15,869 bases of DNA from Burkholderiales bacterium (GCA_947371645.1 CANBQJ010000072.1:1-15869), one strand, 5' to 3'. Counted from the first letter of the stretch, positions 1-7,817 are shown. A program made the numbers and translations. The notes: generated by a model not told the origin, from the letters alone.

Positions 1-18
1 CGCCCCTGAGGTATTTGA

Positions 19-669
19 ATGTCATCCACTGATTCCCTGAGCCTGCAACCGCCAACGGCTGCCACCCCTGTCGCAGCCGCCCTGGTCGAGTTCCTGGCAG
101 AGGCGCGTGTGCCCACCGAGCACGGCAGCTTCACCATGAAGCTCTTCCGTGAGAAGGCAACAGGTCTGGAGCACGTGGCCATGGTGATGGGCGAAGTGGC
201 TGGCAGCGCCCTGGTGCGCGTGCATTCCGAGTGCATGACCGGCGACGTGTTCGGCTCCTTGCGCTGCGATTGCGGCCCGCAACTGGAATTCGCCATGCGG
301 GAAATTGGCAAGCAAGGCAGCGGTGTGGTGGTTTACCTGCGTCAGGAAGGCCGTGGCATCGGCCTGGCCAACAAGCTGCGCGCCTACCAGCTGCAAGACC
401 AGGGCCTGGACACTGTGGAGGCCAACCTGCACCTGGGCTTCGCCGCCGACTTGCGCAAGTTCGACTCGGCCGTGGACATCCTGTCGCAACTGGGCGTGCG
501 CTCGGTGCGCCTGATGACCAACAACCCGCGCAAGGTTGACACGCTCAAGTCCCAGGGCCTGGTGATTGAAGAGCGCGTGCCCGTTCGCAGCGACGTGCAG
601 TCCGAGAACGAACGCTACCTGGACACCAAGGCCCGCAAGCTGGGCCACCACATCGACTGGCTGGGCTGA
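19..669 (+). CDS. ribA: GTP cyclohydrolase II
   Basis: Cytosolic zinc enzyme that opens the imidazole ring of GTP, releasing formate and pyrophosphate. This is the first step of riboflavin (FMN/FAD) synthesis. The 216-residue product carries the family signature RVHSECMTGDVFGSLRCDCG, with zinc-ligand cysteines at about residues 72, 83 and 85. It also has the GTP-binding RQEGRGIGL block (about 108-116), a D-x-R pair at 144/146 where the catalytic Asp/Arg of the E. coli enzyme fall, and the MTNNPRK block near 166-172. It is a stand-alone RibA domain, not the RibBA fusion. It is about 20 residues longer than E. coli RibA because of a low-complexity Ala/Pro N-terminus, so the true start could lie slightly downstream. 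No clear Shine-Dalgarno is visible in the 18 bases before the ATG. The CDF gene follows after 2 nt, suggesting translational coupling, though no metabolic link is obvious. Confidence 0.96.
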   Translation: MSSTDSLSLQPPTAATPVAAALVEFLAEARVPTEHGSFTMKLFREKATGLEHVAMVMGEVAGSALVRVHSECMTGDVFGSLRCDCGPQLEFAMREIGKQGSGVVVYLRQEGRGIGLANKLRAYQLQDQGLDTVEANLHLGFAADLRKFDSAVDILSQLGVRSVRLMTNNPRKVDTLKSQGLVIEERVPVRSDVQSENERYLDTKARKLGHHIDWLG

Positions 670-671
670 CC

Positions 672-1616
672 TTGAACATTGACCTCGCCCCCCAGGACGA
701 CCCCGAACAGGACACGCCCGAGCGGCACGAGGTCGCGCGCCGCAGCACCTTGGTGAGCGTGGCGGTCAACCTGGTGTTGACGCTGGTACAGGTGCTGGTG
801 GGCGTGCTGGCGCATTCGCAGGCGCTGATCGCCGACGGCATCCATTCGCTGTCCGACCTGGTGTCCGACTTCGTCGTGCTGCTGGCCAACCGCCACAGCC
901 GCAAGGAAGCCGACGACGATCACCACTACGGCCACCACCGCTATGAAACCGCGGCATCTCTGGTGCTGGGCGCGCTGCTGCTGAGCGTGGGCGCCGGCAT
1001 GCTCTGGAGCGCCGTGCACAAGCTGGGCGAGCCCGGCAGCATCCCGGCCGTGCAGCCGGTGGCGCTGTACGTGGCCCTGGCCGCGCTGGTGGCCAAGGAA
1101 CTGCTGTTTCGCTACATGCTGGCCGCTGCCGAGCGTGTGCGCTCCAGCATGCTGGTGGCCAACGCCTGGCATGCCCGCTCTGATGCGGCCTCGTCACTGG
1201 TGGTGGCGCTGGGCATCGTGGGCAACCTGATGGGCTACCCCCTGTTGGACCCGGTGGCCGCGCTGATCGTGGGCCTGCTGGTGACCAAGATGGGCTGGGA
1301 ATTTGGCTGGGATGCGCTCAATGACCTGATGGACCGCTCGGTCTCGGAAGAGCAGATCGGGCAGATCCAGAACATCCTGGCGCGAACGCCTGGCGTGCAT
1401 GGGGTGCACGACCTGCGCACCCGCAAAATGGGCGACATGATCATGGTGGACGCCCACCTGGAGGTGGATGGCGACCTGAGCGTGCGCGAAGGCCACGACA
1501 TCGCCACCCTGGCGCGCGACCGCGTGATGGCCAAGATGCCCGTGCTGGACGTCATGACCCACCTGGACCCGGTGAAACGGTCTCGCGCCAAGGGGCAGGG
1601 CGCAGGAGCGGCCTGA
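672..1616 (+). CDS. Cation diffusion facilitator (CDF) metal efflux protein
   Basis: Inner-membrane antiporter of the CDF family (FieF/ZitB-like, 314 residues), which exports divalent metals such as Zn, Fe, Cd or Co in exchange for protons. Several transmembrane helices occupy about residues 27-210 and a cytosolic ferredoxin-like CTD runs from about 215 to 300. TM2 reads ADGIHSLSDLVSD (H58, D62) and TM5 reads NAWHARSDA (H167, D171). Together these give an HxxxD/HxxxD tetrahedral site, the form usually tied to zinc preference over the DD-HD site of FieF. The histidine-rich loop DDDHHYGHHRYE (81-92) matches the family's HPYGH(G/R)E-type element. The only plausible start is the TTG 2 nt after the ribA stop: no in-frame ATG lies before TM1. 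That points to translation coupled to ribA. The substrate is inferred from the motif only. Confidence 0.92.
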   Translation: MNIDLAPQDDPEQDTPERHEVARRSTLVSVAVNLVLTLVQVLVGVLAHSQALIADGIHSLSDLVSDFVVLLANRHSRKEADDDHHYGHHRYETAASLVLGALLLSVGAGMLWSAVHKLGEPGSIPAVQPVALYVALAALVAKELLFRYMLAAAERVRSSMLVANAWHARSDAASSLVVALGIVGNLMGYPLLDPVAALIVGLLVTKMGWEFGWDALNDLMDRSVSEEQIGQIQNILARTPGVHGVHDLRTRKMGDMIMVDAHLEVDGDLSVREGHDIATLARDRVMAKMPVLDVMTHLDPVKRSRAKGQGAGAA

Positions 1617-1632
1617 AGCTCGGCTCAGCCTG

Positions 1633-2898
1633 TCAGCCCGCCAGGATGTTGCGCAAGGCTCGCCAGGTGAAGAGACCGCCTGGCAGGCGACGCTCATTGA
1701 GCACGTCGGCCAGCTTGGCCTGGATGCGCGGGCTGCGCTGAGCCCGCCAGATCACCAGGTCGGCCAGCCAGGGGTGGCGGTTGAAGCCACCTGCTTGCTG
1801 GTAGCTGCGGTAGCGAGGCAGCAGGCCGCGCAAGCAGGCTTCGTAGTGCGCACGCACTGCAGGGTCGGCTGCTTCGGCCAGGCCATGGGCCTGCAGGCTG
1901 TCTGCGGCGGCCAGGCCGGTTTCCATGGCTTTGCCGATGCCTTCGCCCGTGAACGCATACGTGCCGCCAGCGGCTTCACCCACCACCAGCAAGCCCGGGC
2001 GCGACCACTGGGCACCGTTGAGGCCACAGCGCAAGGGGGCACCTTTGAGCGCACTGCGCACGGTGCCTTCACGCATGAGTTGGGCGGCCACCGGGTCCAC
2101 CGCCAGGAAGGCGTCGAACAGCGTGCGCAGGTTCATGCCGGAGCGCCGGCGTGCGCCAGGTTGCCACCAGCGTGGCGCATCCGTGTAGTTGTCCAGCACG
2201 CCCACGCCGATGTTGAAGGTGTCATCCGGCCCGGGGAAGACCCAGCCATAGCCACCATGGAGCTGGCGGTGCCAGGTGAAGCGCAGGCTGCCCAGGCGGG
2301 CGGCCATCTCGGGGTGCTGCACATGGGCGCGCAAGGCCATGCCACTGGGTGTGCGACGGGTGCACACACCCGCGGCCAGCAGGGGTGGCAGGTGGGCCCC
2401 GGTGGCCAGGATCACCCAGTTGGCCTGCACGATGTGGGTGCTGCCGCCATGGCGCAAGGCGGCGCCCGTCACGCGGCCGTCTGGCCCGGACAGCAGGGTT
2501 TCAAAGCGCAAGGGTGCGTGCATGCGGGCGCCCGCTTCCACGGCGGCCGTGCACAGCAGGGCATCGAGCTGTTCGCGGGGCAGCACGGCCATTTCACCGG
2601 CCACGTCCACGCTGTGCCCTTTCGGCGCCACGCATCGCGCCATGGGCACCGGGCGGGCCAGGGCCATCACGCGCTCGTGCAGGCCCAGGCGGCGCAAGGC
2701 GGCGTGGGCATCGGGCACGAGGGCGTCGCCGCAGACCTTGTCACGCGGAAAGGCCTGCGCATCCACCAGCACCACGTCACGCCCGGCCAGGGCCAGGGCG
2801 CGTGCGCAGGCGCTGCCGGCGGGGCCTGCGCCCACCACCAGCACCTCGCAGGAAGCGGGCAGCTGATCGGGTGTGAGGTTGAGTTCGGGGGTAGGCAT
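1633..2898 (-). CDS. Geranylgeranyl reductase family FAD-dependent oxidoreductase
   Basis: Flavoprotein (421 residues) of the geranylgeranyl-reductase / PHBH-fold family, which reduces or oxidises isoprenoid-like or aromatic substrates. The N-terminal Rossmann element VVGAGPAGSACARALA (GxGxxG at 23-28) binds FAD. The FPRDKVCGDAL block (50-60) is the diagnostic R-x-K-x-CGD signature of the family. ILATGA (163-168) and GEAAGGTYAFTGEGIGKAMETG (about 307-328, quoted in part: GEAAGGTYAFTGEG) form the second FAD motif. The gene converges on the CDF gene, 16 nt away. It lies 37 nt downstream of the diguanylate cyclase pair on the same strand, in a gap that is almost entirely hairpin. The actual substrate cannot be deduced. 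No carotenoid, chlorophyll or quinone genes are nearby. Confidence 0.85.
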   Translation of the reverse strand: MPTPELNLTPDQLPASCEVLVVGAGPAGSACARALALAGRDVVLVDAQAFPRDKVCGDALVPDAHAALRRLGLHERVMALARPVPMARCVAPKGHSVDVAGEMAVLPREQLDALLCTAAVEAGARMHAPLRFETLLSGPDGRVTGAALRHGGSTHIVQANWVILATGAHLPPLLAAGVCTRRTPSGMALRAHVQHPEMAARLGSLRFTWHRQLHGGYGWVFPGPDDTFNIGVGVLDNYTDAPRWWQPGARRRSGMNLRTLFDAFLAVDPVAAQLMREGTVRSALKGAPLRCGLNGAQWSRPGLLVVGEAAGGTYAFTGEGIGKAMETGLAAADSLQAHGLAEAADPAVRAHYEACLRGLLPRYRSYQQAGGFNRHPWLADLVIWRAQRSPRIQAKLADVLNERRLPGGLFTWRALRNILAG

Positions 2899-2900
2899 GC

Positions 2901-2936
2901 AGCCCCGGATTCTAGGACCCCGGCGGGACCGGGGCT
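2901..2936 (-). promoter_or_regulatory. Alternative GC hairpins between cyclase stop and reductase start
   Basis: An 8-bp perfect inverted repeat, AGCCCCGG (2901-2908) and CCGGGGCT (2929-2936), spans the gap between the diguanylate cyclase stop and the reductase ATG. A third box, CCCCGG (2918-2923), can pair instead with CCGGGG (2929-2934) across a 5-nt loop. In minus-strand RNA the cyclase-proximal GC box therefore has two exclusive partners. The outer pairing buries the GGGG just upstream of the reductase start. No T-run follows, so this is not a standard intrinsic terminator. It may be an attenuating or RBS-masking structure, or simply a translational spacer. Confidence 0.45.
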
Positions 2937-4276
2937 CAGGCGCCCTGGCTGGCCTCAGACGTCACGCCCAGCAATCGCACGCACACGCGGTTGCGGCCAC
3001 CGTTCTTGGCCTGGTAGAGGGCCTCGTCGGCGGCGGCCAGCAAGGCCGTGTCCTTGAGCAGGAAGTCGGCCTGGCAGGTGGCCACACCCACGCTGAGCGT
3101 CACCACCGCAGAGGTGGGTGAGGCCTCGTGGCGCATCTGCAAGGCCTCCAGGGCCTGGCGCACGCGCTCCGCCACGGCGGCGGCCACCTCGGAGTTGGCT
3201 TGGGGCAGCACGGCAATGAATTCTTCACCGCCGTAGCGTGCCACCAGGTCGCCCGGTCGTCGCACATGTTGCTCCAGCACCTGAGCCACATGTCGCAGGC
3301 ATTCGTCACCAGCAGGGTGGCCGTAACGGTCGTTGTACTTCTTGAAGTGGTCCACGTCGATCATCAGCACGCTGACGGGACTGTGGTCATACTGGGCACG
3401 TTCCCAGACGTTTTGGAAGTAATCCTGGAAATGGCGCCGGTTGAAGAGCCCGGTCAGCCCATCACTGCGAGACAGCTGCTGCAGGCGCTCATGGGCCTGG
3501 CTGAGCTCTCGCACCAGGCCACGTTCCTTGAGCGTCAACAGGTAGCGGGTGCGTTCGTCACGCTCCATGACGTAGTTGGAGATCAGCGTGAACAGCACCG
3601 TGGACGACACCAAGGCAATGATGGGCGACAGCAGGCGTTGCGGGAAGCTGTCCAGCAGCAAGATGCCCGCCAAATGGATGCCCAGGATCGCCAGCGAGAA
3701 CACCACGGCATTCCAGAAGCGCAGCCGCTGGACCACGTTGCCATACATGATGACCACGATGAAGCCCACATGGTAGAAGTGCGCGAACTCGCTGTGGGTT
3801 TCTGACAGGATGAAGGCCAGAGAGGCTGCGGCAATCAGGCCACTGGCGAACACGGCAACCTCGCAGAATGCGTTGGGCCAGTAGCGCCGAAACCAGCCGC
3901 TCGGGTCCCAGAAGACATAGAGCGAGAAGGCCGCGGCTGGCGTGAACAAGAAAGAGCGCAGCTTCACGGCCAGCCAGAACACATCTCTGGCCATGAGGAA
4001 GTCCACCACCAGGAAGCCGTTGTAGACCAGCAGCGCGATCAAGCCACTGATCAGGAAATGCCTGCGGCGTGCATCGCTGGTGTCGGCCACGAACTGGCCC
4101 TCTAGCGCAGCCGGGAAGCGCATCAGCGGAAAGCCTTGATCCAGCAGGCGGCTGATGTCCGTCTGCATGGGGTCGGCGCTCGGCTGGCTGCGCTGTACCG
4201 ACTGCAAACCGGCGTCGGCATGCGCAGCGGCCATCGCGGCTGGCAAGGGGGCGGACGAGGGGGTGTGCGCAGCCAT
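2936..4276 (-). CDS. Membrane diguanylate cyclase (GGDEF), downstream paralogue
   Basis: Inner-membrane enzyme (446 residues) that condenses two GTP into cyclic di-GMP. The N-terminal 60 residues are low-complexity and cytosolic. About six membrane helices follow (roughly 73-95, 105-122, 137-157, 167-182, 187-208 and 215-235). A short linker helix, RELSQAHERLQQLSRSD (256-272), leads into the GGDEF domain (about 272-438). The active-site loop is GGEEF (349-353), metal and substrate residues include MIDVDHFK (305-312), and the inhibitory I-site RPGD (340-343) sits five residues before GGEEF. The enzyme is thus predicted active and product-inhibited. The sensory region is not a PAS, GAF or HAMP domain that I recognise, but it matches the neighbouring cyclase. 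The start is uncertain: no good Shine-Dalgarno precedes the first ATG, and later ATGs at residues 15 and 37 are possible. It lies 6 nt behind the upstream paralogue, so probably the same transcript. Confidence 0.93.
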   Translation of the reverse strand: MAAHTPSSAPLPAAMAAAHADAGLQSVQRSQPSADPMQTDISRLLDQGFPLMRFPAALEGQFVADTSDARRRHFLISGLIALLVYNGFLVVDFLMARDVFWLAVKLRSFLFTPAAAFSLYVFWDPSGWFRRYWPNAFCEVAVFASGLIAAASLAFILSETHSEFAHFYHVGFIVVIMYGNVVQRLRFWNAVVFSLAILGIHLAGILLLDSFPQRLLSPIIALVSSTVLFTLISNYVMERDERTRYLLTLKERGLVRELSQAHERLQQLSRSDGLTGLFNRRHFQDYFQNVWERAQYDHSPVSVLMIDVDHFKKYNDRYGHPAGDECLRHVAQVLEQHVRRPGDLVARYGGEEFIAVLPQANSEVAAAVAERVRQALEALQMRHEASPTSAVVTLSVGVATCQADFLLKDTALLAAADEALYQAKNGGRNRVCVRLLGVTSEASQGA

Positions 4277-4282
4277 GGGCGG

Positions 4283-5620
4283 TCAGTCGTGGGTGCCGAA
4301 GGCGTAGACGCGGTTGCGGCCCCGCGCCTTGGCCTGGTAGAGCGCTTCGTCGGCGGCAGAAATCAGCTGTGCAGGTGTGGCGTGCGGGGCATTGGGGCGC
4401 AAGGTGGCCACGCCAATGCTCACCGTGATCACGGCATGTGTGGGTGACTTGGCATGCAGGCGGTTGAGGTTTTCGACGCCCTTGCGCACGCGCTCGGCGG
4501 CACCCAGGGCCACGTCCAGAGAGGTGCCAGCCAGCACGGCGATGAACTCTTCGCCACCAAAGCGGGCGATGAGGTCGCCGGGGCGGCGCAGGCGGCGCTT
4601 GAGGGTGCCGGCCACGTCCTTGAGGCAGGCATCGCCTTCGGGATGACCATAGCGGTCGTTGTAGGCCTTGAAGTGGTCGACGTCGATCATCATCAGGGCC
4701 ACTTCGGTGCCGTTCATGCGGGCGCGTTCCCAGAGGTGCAGCAGGTATTCGTCGAAATGGCGGCGGTTGGCCAGTTGGGTGAGCATGTCGCTGCGGGACA
4801 TGGCATCCAGGTCGGCATTGGCCTGCTCCAGGTCACCCAGCAGGCAGGTTTCTCGTTGACGCAACAGCCAGTTGCGGCGCGCGTCCAGCTCGATGGTGTA
4901 GCAGCCATAGAGCGTGAACACCATTGAGGAGAGCAACGTCAGTGTCGCGGGCACCATGATGGCCATGGGCGCCTCGGGCTTGCTGGTCCAGACGACGGCA
5001 TACATGCCCAGGACGACGAGGTCCATGGCCAGGGCGGGCCTGAGCCGCATGTGCGCCACCGAATTGGAAAACAAGATGATGGGGATGAGCGAAATCAGGT
5101 AGGGGCCAGCCAGCGCGTCCTGGCTCTTCCAGGACAGAAAGGCTGTGGTGCCGGTAGACACCAGGCCTGGGGCCACCGTGGCCCATTCCCGCAACCAGGG
5201 CATGCGCATGCGAGACAGGATGAAGATGCCCACCACCACCAGCGGCGTGAAAGCGAAGAGGCGCAGGCGCACGGCCAAGTCGAAGGTGTCGGGCACCATC
5301 AGCAGGTCGGGCAGAAGCAAGATGTTGGATACCACGGCCACCAGGAGCCCGCAGATCATCACCCACCGCATGCGGCGTGCGGCGTTTTCTTCCTGGAATT
5401 GATCTTCCAGGTCATCAGGGAAGCCCAGCCTCCCCAAGCCGCCGGCCAGCAAGGCATCGATGCGCTGTGCCTGCGCCGAGCGCACCGGCGCGTCGTCGAG
5501 CGATGTGGGCTCGGTCAGGCTGCTGGTGTCACGGCGGTGGTCCGAGGCACTCAATGTGGCGCTCACCGTCATCCACCCCATGGCTGGGTGCTTGAGGCCA
5601 TTGGACATGCGTTCAAACAT
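4283..5620 (-). CDS. Membrane diguanylate cyclase (GGDEF), upstream paralogue
   Basis: Second c-di-GMP synthase (445 residues), first gene of the minus-strand pair. The layout matches its neighbour: a cytosolic N-tail to about 84, roughly six membrane helices (about 86-108, 117-136, 145-163, 172-188, 197-213 and 221-242), a linker around 255-276, then GGDEF (about 277-442). MIDVDHFK (311-318), the I-site RPGD (346-349) and GGEEF (355-359) are all intact. Both proteins share a pre-TM element ending in FP..LE.QF and a TM1-TM2 loop of the form D.LM..D.F.LAV.LR, so they look like tandem duplicates that have diverged widely in the membrane part. Several ATGs (residues 1, 5, 14, 17) compete as start and none has a strong ribosome binding site. 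The 5' leader from a predicted promoter at 5731-5759 would be about 100 nt. Confidence 0.92.
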   Translation of the reverse strand: MFERMSNGLKHPAMGWMTVSATLSASDHRRDTSSLTEPTSLDDAPVRSAQAQRIDALLAGGLGRLGFPDDLEDQFQEENAARRMRWVMICGLLVAVVSNILLLPDLLMVPDTFDLAVRLRLFAFTPLVVVGIFILSRMRMPWLREWATVAPGLVSTGTTAFLSWKSQDALAGPYLISLIPIILFSNSVAHMRLRPALAMDLVVLGMYAVVWTSKPEAPMAIMVPATLTLLSSMVFTLYGCYTIELDARRNWLLRQRETCLLGDLEQANADLDAMSRSDMLTQLANRRHFDEYLLHLWERARMNGTEVALMMIDVDHFKAYNDRYGHPEGDACLKDVAGTLKRRLRRPGDLIARFGGEEFIAVLAGTSLDVALGAAERVRKGVENLNRLHAKSPTHAVITVSIGVATLRPNAPHATPAQLISAADEALYQAKARGRNRVYAFGTHD

Positions 5621-5730
5621 GGATTCAAGACGGTGTTTCGGGTGATGGCGGCATCACGTGATGCTGACCATGATGAGATCTTGCACGCATGGCCGGGTGC
5701 GTGGTAGATACACCCTGTAACCATCAGCCC

Positions 5731-5759
5731 ATTGTTGCCCCGATTTCGCGATTTGACAA
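5731..5759 (-). promoter_or_regulatory. Putative sigma70 promoter of the diguanylate cyclase pair
   Basis: Read on the minus strand, TTGTCA (5759-5754; 5 of 6 to TTGACA) is followed after exactly 17 nt by AACAAT (5736-5731; 4 of 6 to TATAAT). Transcription would start near 5724, giving a leader of about 100 nt before the ATG at 5620. It is the best-scoring pair I could find by eye in the 200-bp gap. Confidence 0.4.
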
Positions 5760-5810
5760 AGAGGGGACTCCCGCGTTCGATGGGGGTGCAATCCCGCAAG
5801 TTGCGCCAGC

Positions 5811-5828
5811 GTGTGACTCAGGTCACAC
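5811..5828. promoter_or_regulatory. CRP/Vfr-type palindromic operator
   Basis: GTGTGACTCAGGTCACAC is a perfect inverted repeat: 7-bp arms and a 4-nt centre. It contains TGTGA-N6-TCACA, exactly the consensus core of CRP-family regulators. It overlaps the stop codon of the histidine kinase gene. Its centre lies about 95 bp upstream of the predicted start point for the cyclase pair, close to a class I activator position (about -92.5). No T-run follows on the minus strand, so a terminator hairpin is less likely. Which CRP/FNR-family protein would bind is unknown. Confidence 0.5.
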
Positions 5829-7148
5829 GGTGAGCTGGTCGGTTGGCCCGTCCCGCCCGCTGAGGCGCACGTGCAAACCCTGAGGGCTCTCCAGAAGCTG
5901 AAGCCGACCGCCATGCGCACGGGCGATCAGGTCACCGAGCATCAGGCCCAGTCCGCCCAGCTGTTCATAGTGCTGGCCGTCCAGCGCGGCCTGGCAATGG
6001 GTGCGTGCGGCGGCCGTCATGCCCTGGCCATCGTCCAGCACGTTCACCACCCAGCTTGCCGGCCGGTTGTCAGAGGGCGGCAGGTGTTGCCAGCTCATCT
6101 GCACCGTGCGGGCGCCATGTTTGTGGGCGTTGTCCATCAGGTTGATCAGCGCTGCCGACAGCAGGTCGGTGTCGGCCCAGATGTGGCCATCGGTCGACAC
6201 GTCCACCTGCAGGCCGTCCAGCGGCAGGTGCGATGTCAGCTCGCTGATACGGACCCAGCTCAGGCGCACGGCCGCCTGTTCGGCCCGAAAGAGGGTGAGC
6301 AGGGCGGCGACCACGCTGCGCAAGCGGTCCAGCCCCACGCCCATGCGTTGCAGGTGGGGCAGGGCTTCGGGCGAGGACTTCACCTGCGCCACGGCCAGCT
6401 GGGCCATCATGCCGGCCAGAGGTGTGCGCAAGGCGTGCGCAGCGTGCGCTGAAAACGCGCGCTCGCTGGCCACGCGCTGGGCGAGGCGCTCACCCAGGTC
6501 ATGGATGGCGTGGCGCATGGGCTCCAGCTCGGTGAGGGTGCTGGGCAGCCGGTTGGGCTTGCCGTCCATGGGGTCGTAGTGCTTGACAGCGTCTGACAGC
6601 TCGACGATGGGTGCCAGCGCCTGGCTGGCCCGCAGCCGCAGCCAGATGGCGCACAGCACACCCACGATCAAGGTGACGGCGGCCGTGGTGCCAGCCGCCC
6701 GCCATTTGGTTTCTTGCCGCACATGGGCCACCTGCGCCACATAGAGCACGTGGCCCTCGCCATCGAGCGACATGCCGTACACACGCCAGGAATCGGCCAC
6801 GCTGGACAAACCCATCGTGGGCTGTGCCAGCAGGGGCAGCTGGGGGGCACGGTGCGAGCGCCACACCACATGCCCCTGGGCCGACACCACTTGCCAGACC
6901 AGGTGCTCGTCGTGGGCAGGTGCCGGCAGAGAGCCGCCGTTGGTCACCGCCAGCTGAGGGCCCTGGCTGCGGATCAGGCCGTAGAGGATCTCGGCCGATT
7001 CCTGCAAGGTGTTGTCCAGCAGTTCATCCACTGCACTGCGGACGGTGAAGATGACGGCGGCGGCCACCACCAGGCTCCAGGCCACGGAGACCCACAGCAG
7101 GCTGCCAAACAGCCTGCGCCGCAGGGAGGCTTCAGCCCGCCACGTCAT
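5823..7148 (-). CDS. Sensor histidine kinase of the metal-efflux two-component system
   Basis: Inner-membrane sensor (441 residues) that would autophosphorylate and pass phosphate to the partner regulator. TM1 (about 14-36) and TM2 (about 152-171) flank a periplasmic sensor of about 115 residues. A HAMP-like linker follows. The H-box is HALRTP with the phospho-acceptor H238. The N-box is NLMDNAHKHG (336-345), G1 is DDGQGM (372-377) and G2 is GGLGLMLGD (398-406). The ATP lid between G1 and G2 is short, as in QseC/PmrB-type kinases. The gene starts within the last bases of the regulator gene (ATGA overlap), so the two are translationally coupled. Divergence from an RND metal-efflux operon suggests metal sensing. 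The periplasmic domain contains no cysteine and only a few Met/His, so the ligand is not readable. The stop codon lies in a CRP-type palindrome. Confidence 0.92.
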   Translation of the reverse strand: MTWRAEASLRRRLFGSLLWVSVAWSLVVAAAVIFTVRSAVDELLDNTLQESAEILYGLIRSQGPQLAVTNGGSLPAPAHDEHLVWQVVSAQGHVVWRSHRAPQLPLLAQPTMGLSSVADSWRVYGMSLDGEGHVLYVAQVAHVRQETKWRAAGTTAAVTLIVGVLCAIWLRLRASQALAPIVELSDAVKHYDPMDGKPNRLPSTLTELEPMRHAIHDLGERLAQRVASERAFSAHAAHALRTPLAGMMAQLAVAQVKSSPEALPHLQRMGVGLDRLRSVVAALLTLFRAEQAAVRLSWVRISELTSHLPLDGLQVDVSTDGHIWADTDLLSAALINLMDNAHKHGARTVQMSWQHLPPSDNRPASWVVNVLDDGQGMTAAARTHCQAALDGQHYEQLGGLGLMLGDLIARAHGGRLQLLESPQGLHVRLSGRDGPTDQLTV

Positions 7149-7804
7149 GCAGGCACACGGTAGCCCATGCCCCGCACGGTTTCGATCACGCCCTTGCCCA
7201 GCTTGCGGCGGATGCTGGAGATGTGCACCTCCAGGGCGTTGCTGTTGAGGTCGGCATCCAGGCCCAGCACCAGGCCTTCGAGGTCTCCCTTGGACACCAG
7301 CCGGCCGGCGCGCAGGGCCAGCGCTTCAAGGATGCTCCATTCGCGTGCGGTGAGGTCCGCGGGGATGTCGTGCACGTAGGCCCGCTTGGCTTGCATGTCG
7401 AGGCTGGCGTCGGTGCCCGTCACCGCCTGGCGTGGCGAGACCATGCCCGTGGCGCGGCGGCTCACGGCCCGGATGCGGGCGGCCAGCTCTTGTGGTGCAA
7501 AGGGCTTGACCAGGTAGTCGTCGGCGCCGGCGTCCAGGCCCTGGATGCGGTCGCTGAGCAGGTCCCGTGCGGTGAGCAGCAAGGCGGGTGTCGTCACTTC
7601 GCGCCGACGCAGGCTGCGGATCCAGTCGACGCCCGATCCATCGGGCAGCTGCCAGTCCACCAGCAGCACGTCGAAGCTCTCGTCGCGCAGGCCCATGGCT
7701 TCACTGACGCGTTGGCACCAGTCCACCACATGGCCTTGCGCCTGCAGGTAGTCGCGCAGGCCTTCACCCAGGATGGTGTCGTCTTCCAGCAGCAGCAGTC
7801 TCAA
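7145..7804 (-). CDS. OmpR/PhoB-type response regulator
   Basis: DNA-binding response regulator (219 residues from the chosen start), probably activated by the adjacent kinase. The receiver domain (1-115) has the acidic pair D8/D9, phospho-acceptor D50 in VLLVDWQLPDG, T78 and K100 in LVKPF. The C-terminal winged helix (about 130-219) has LTAREWSILEAL, SNALEVHISSIRRKLG and ETVRGMGYRV. I chose the TTG at 7804, not the GTG at 7837. A textbook GGAGG lies 8 nt upstream of the TTG, and the protein then begins MRLLLLEDD like its relatives, while the GTG start adds 11 atypical residues. By position it likely controls the divergent efflux operon and its own synthesis. It resembles CusR/CopR/QseB-type regulators. 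Confidence 0.93.
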   Translation of the reverse strand: MRLLLLEDDTILGEGLRDYLQAQGHVVDWCQRVSEAMGLRDESFDVLLVDWQLPDGSGVDWIRSLRRREVTTPALLLTARDLLSDRIQGLDAGADDYLVKPFAPQELAARIRAVSRRATGMVSPRQAVTGTDASLDMQAKRAYVHDIPADLTAREWSILEALALRAGRLVSKGDLEGLVLGLDADLNSNALEVHISSIRRKLGKGVIETVRGMGYRVPA

Positions 7805-7812
7805 GTGCGGTT

Positions 7813-7817
7813 CCTCC
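7813..7817 (-). promoter_or_regulatory. Shine-Dalgarno deciding the regulator start
   Basis: GGAGG on the minus strand, 8 nt before the TTG at 7804. Just around it, GGTTC (7830-7826 in RNA sense) and GAACC (7813-7809) can pair and place the Shine-Dalgarno in or beside a small hairpin, which may lower translation of the regulator. Confidence 0.6.

Noticed and set aside
1774..3057. Plus-strand open frame of 427 codons across the reductase gene
   Set aside because: Antisense artefact. The minus strand has intact FAD-binding motifs in a complete protein.
5753..5758. TTGACA on the plus strand in the cyclase upstream region
   Set aside because: There is no suitable -10 and no plus-strand gene downstream. 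The same bases serve better as the minus-strand -35 (TTGTCA).
5811..5828. Intrinsic terminator for the histidine kinase transcript
   Set aside because: The 7-bp stem is followed by mixed sequence without a T-run on the minus strand, and its core matches a CRP-type operator better.
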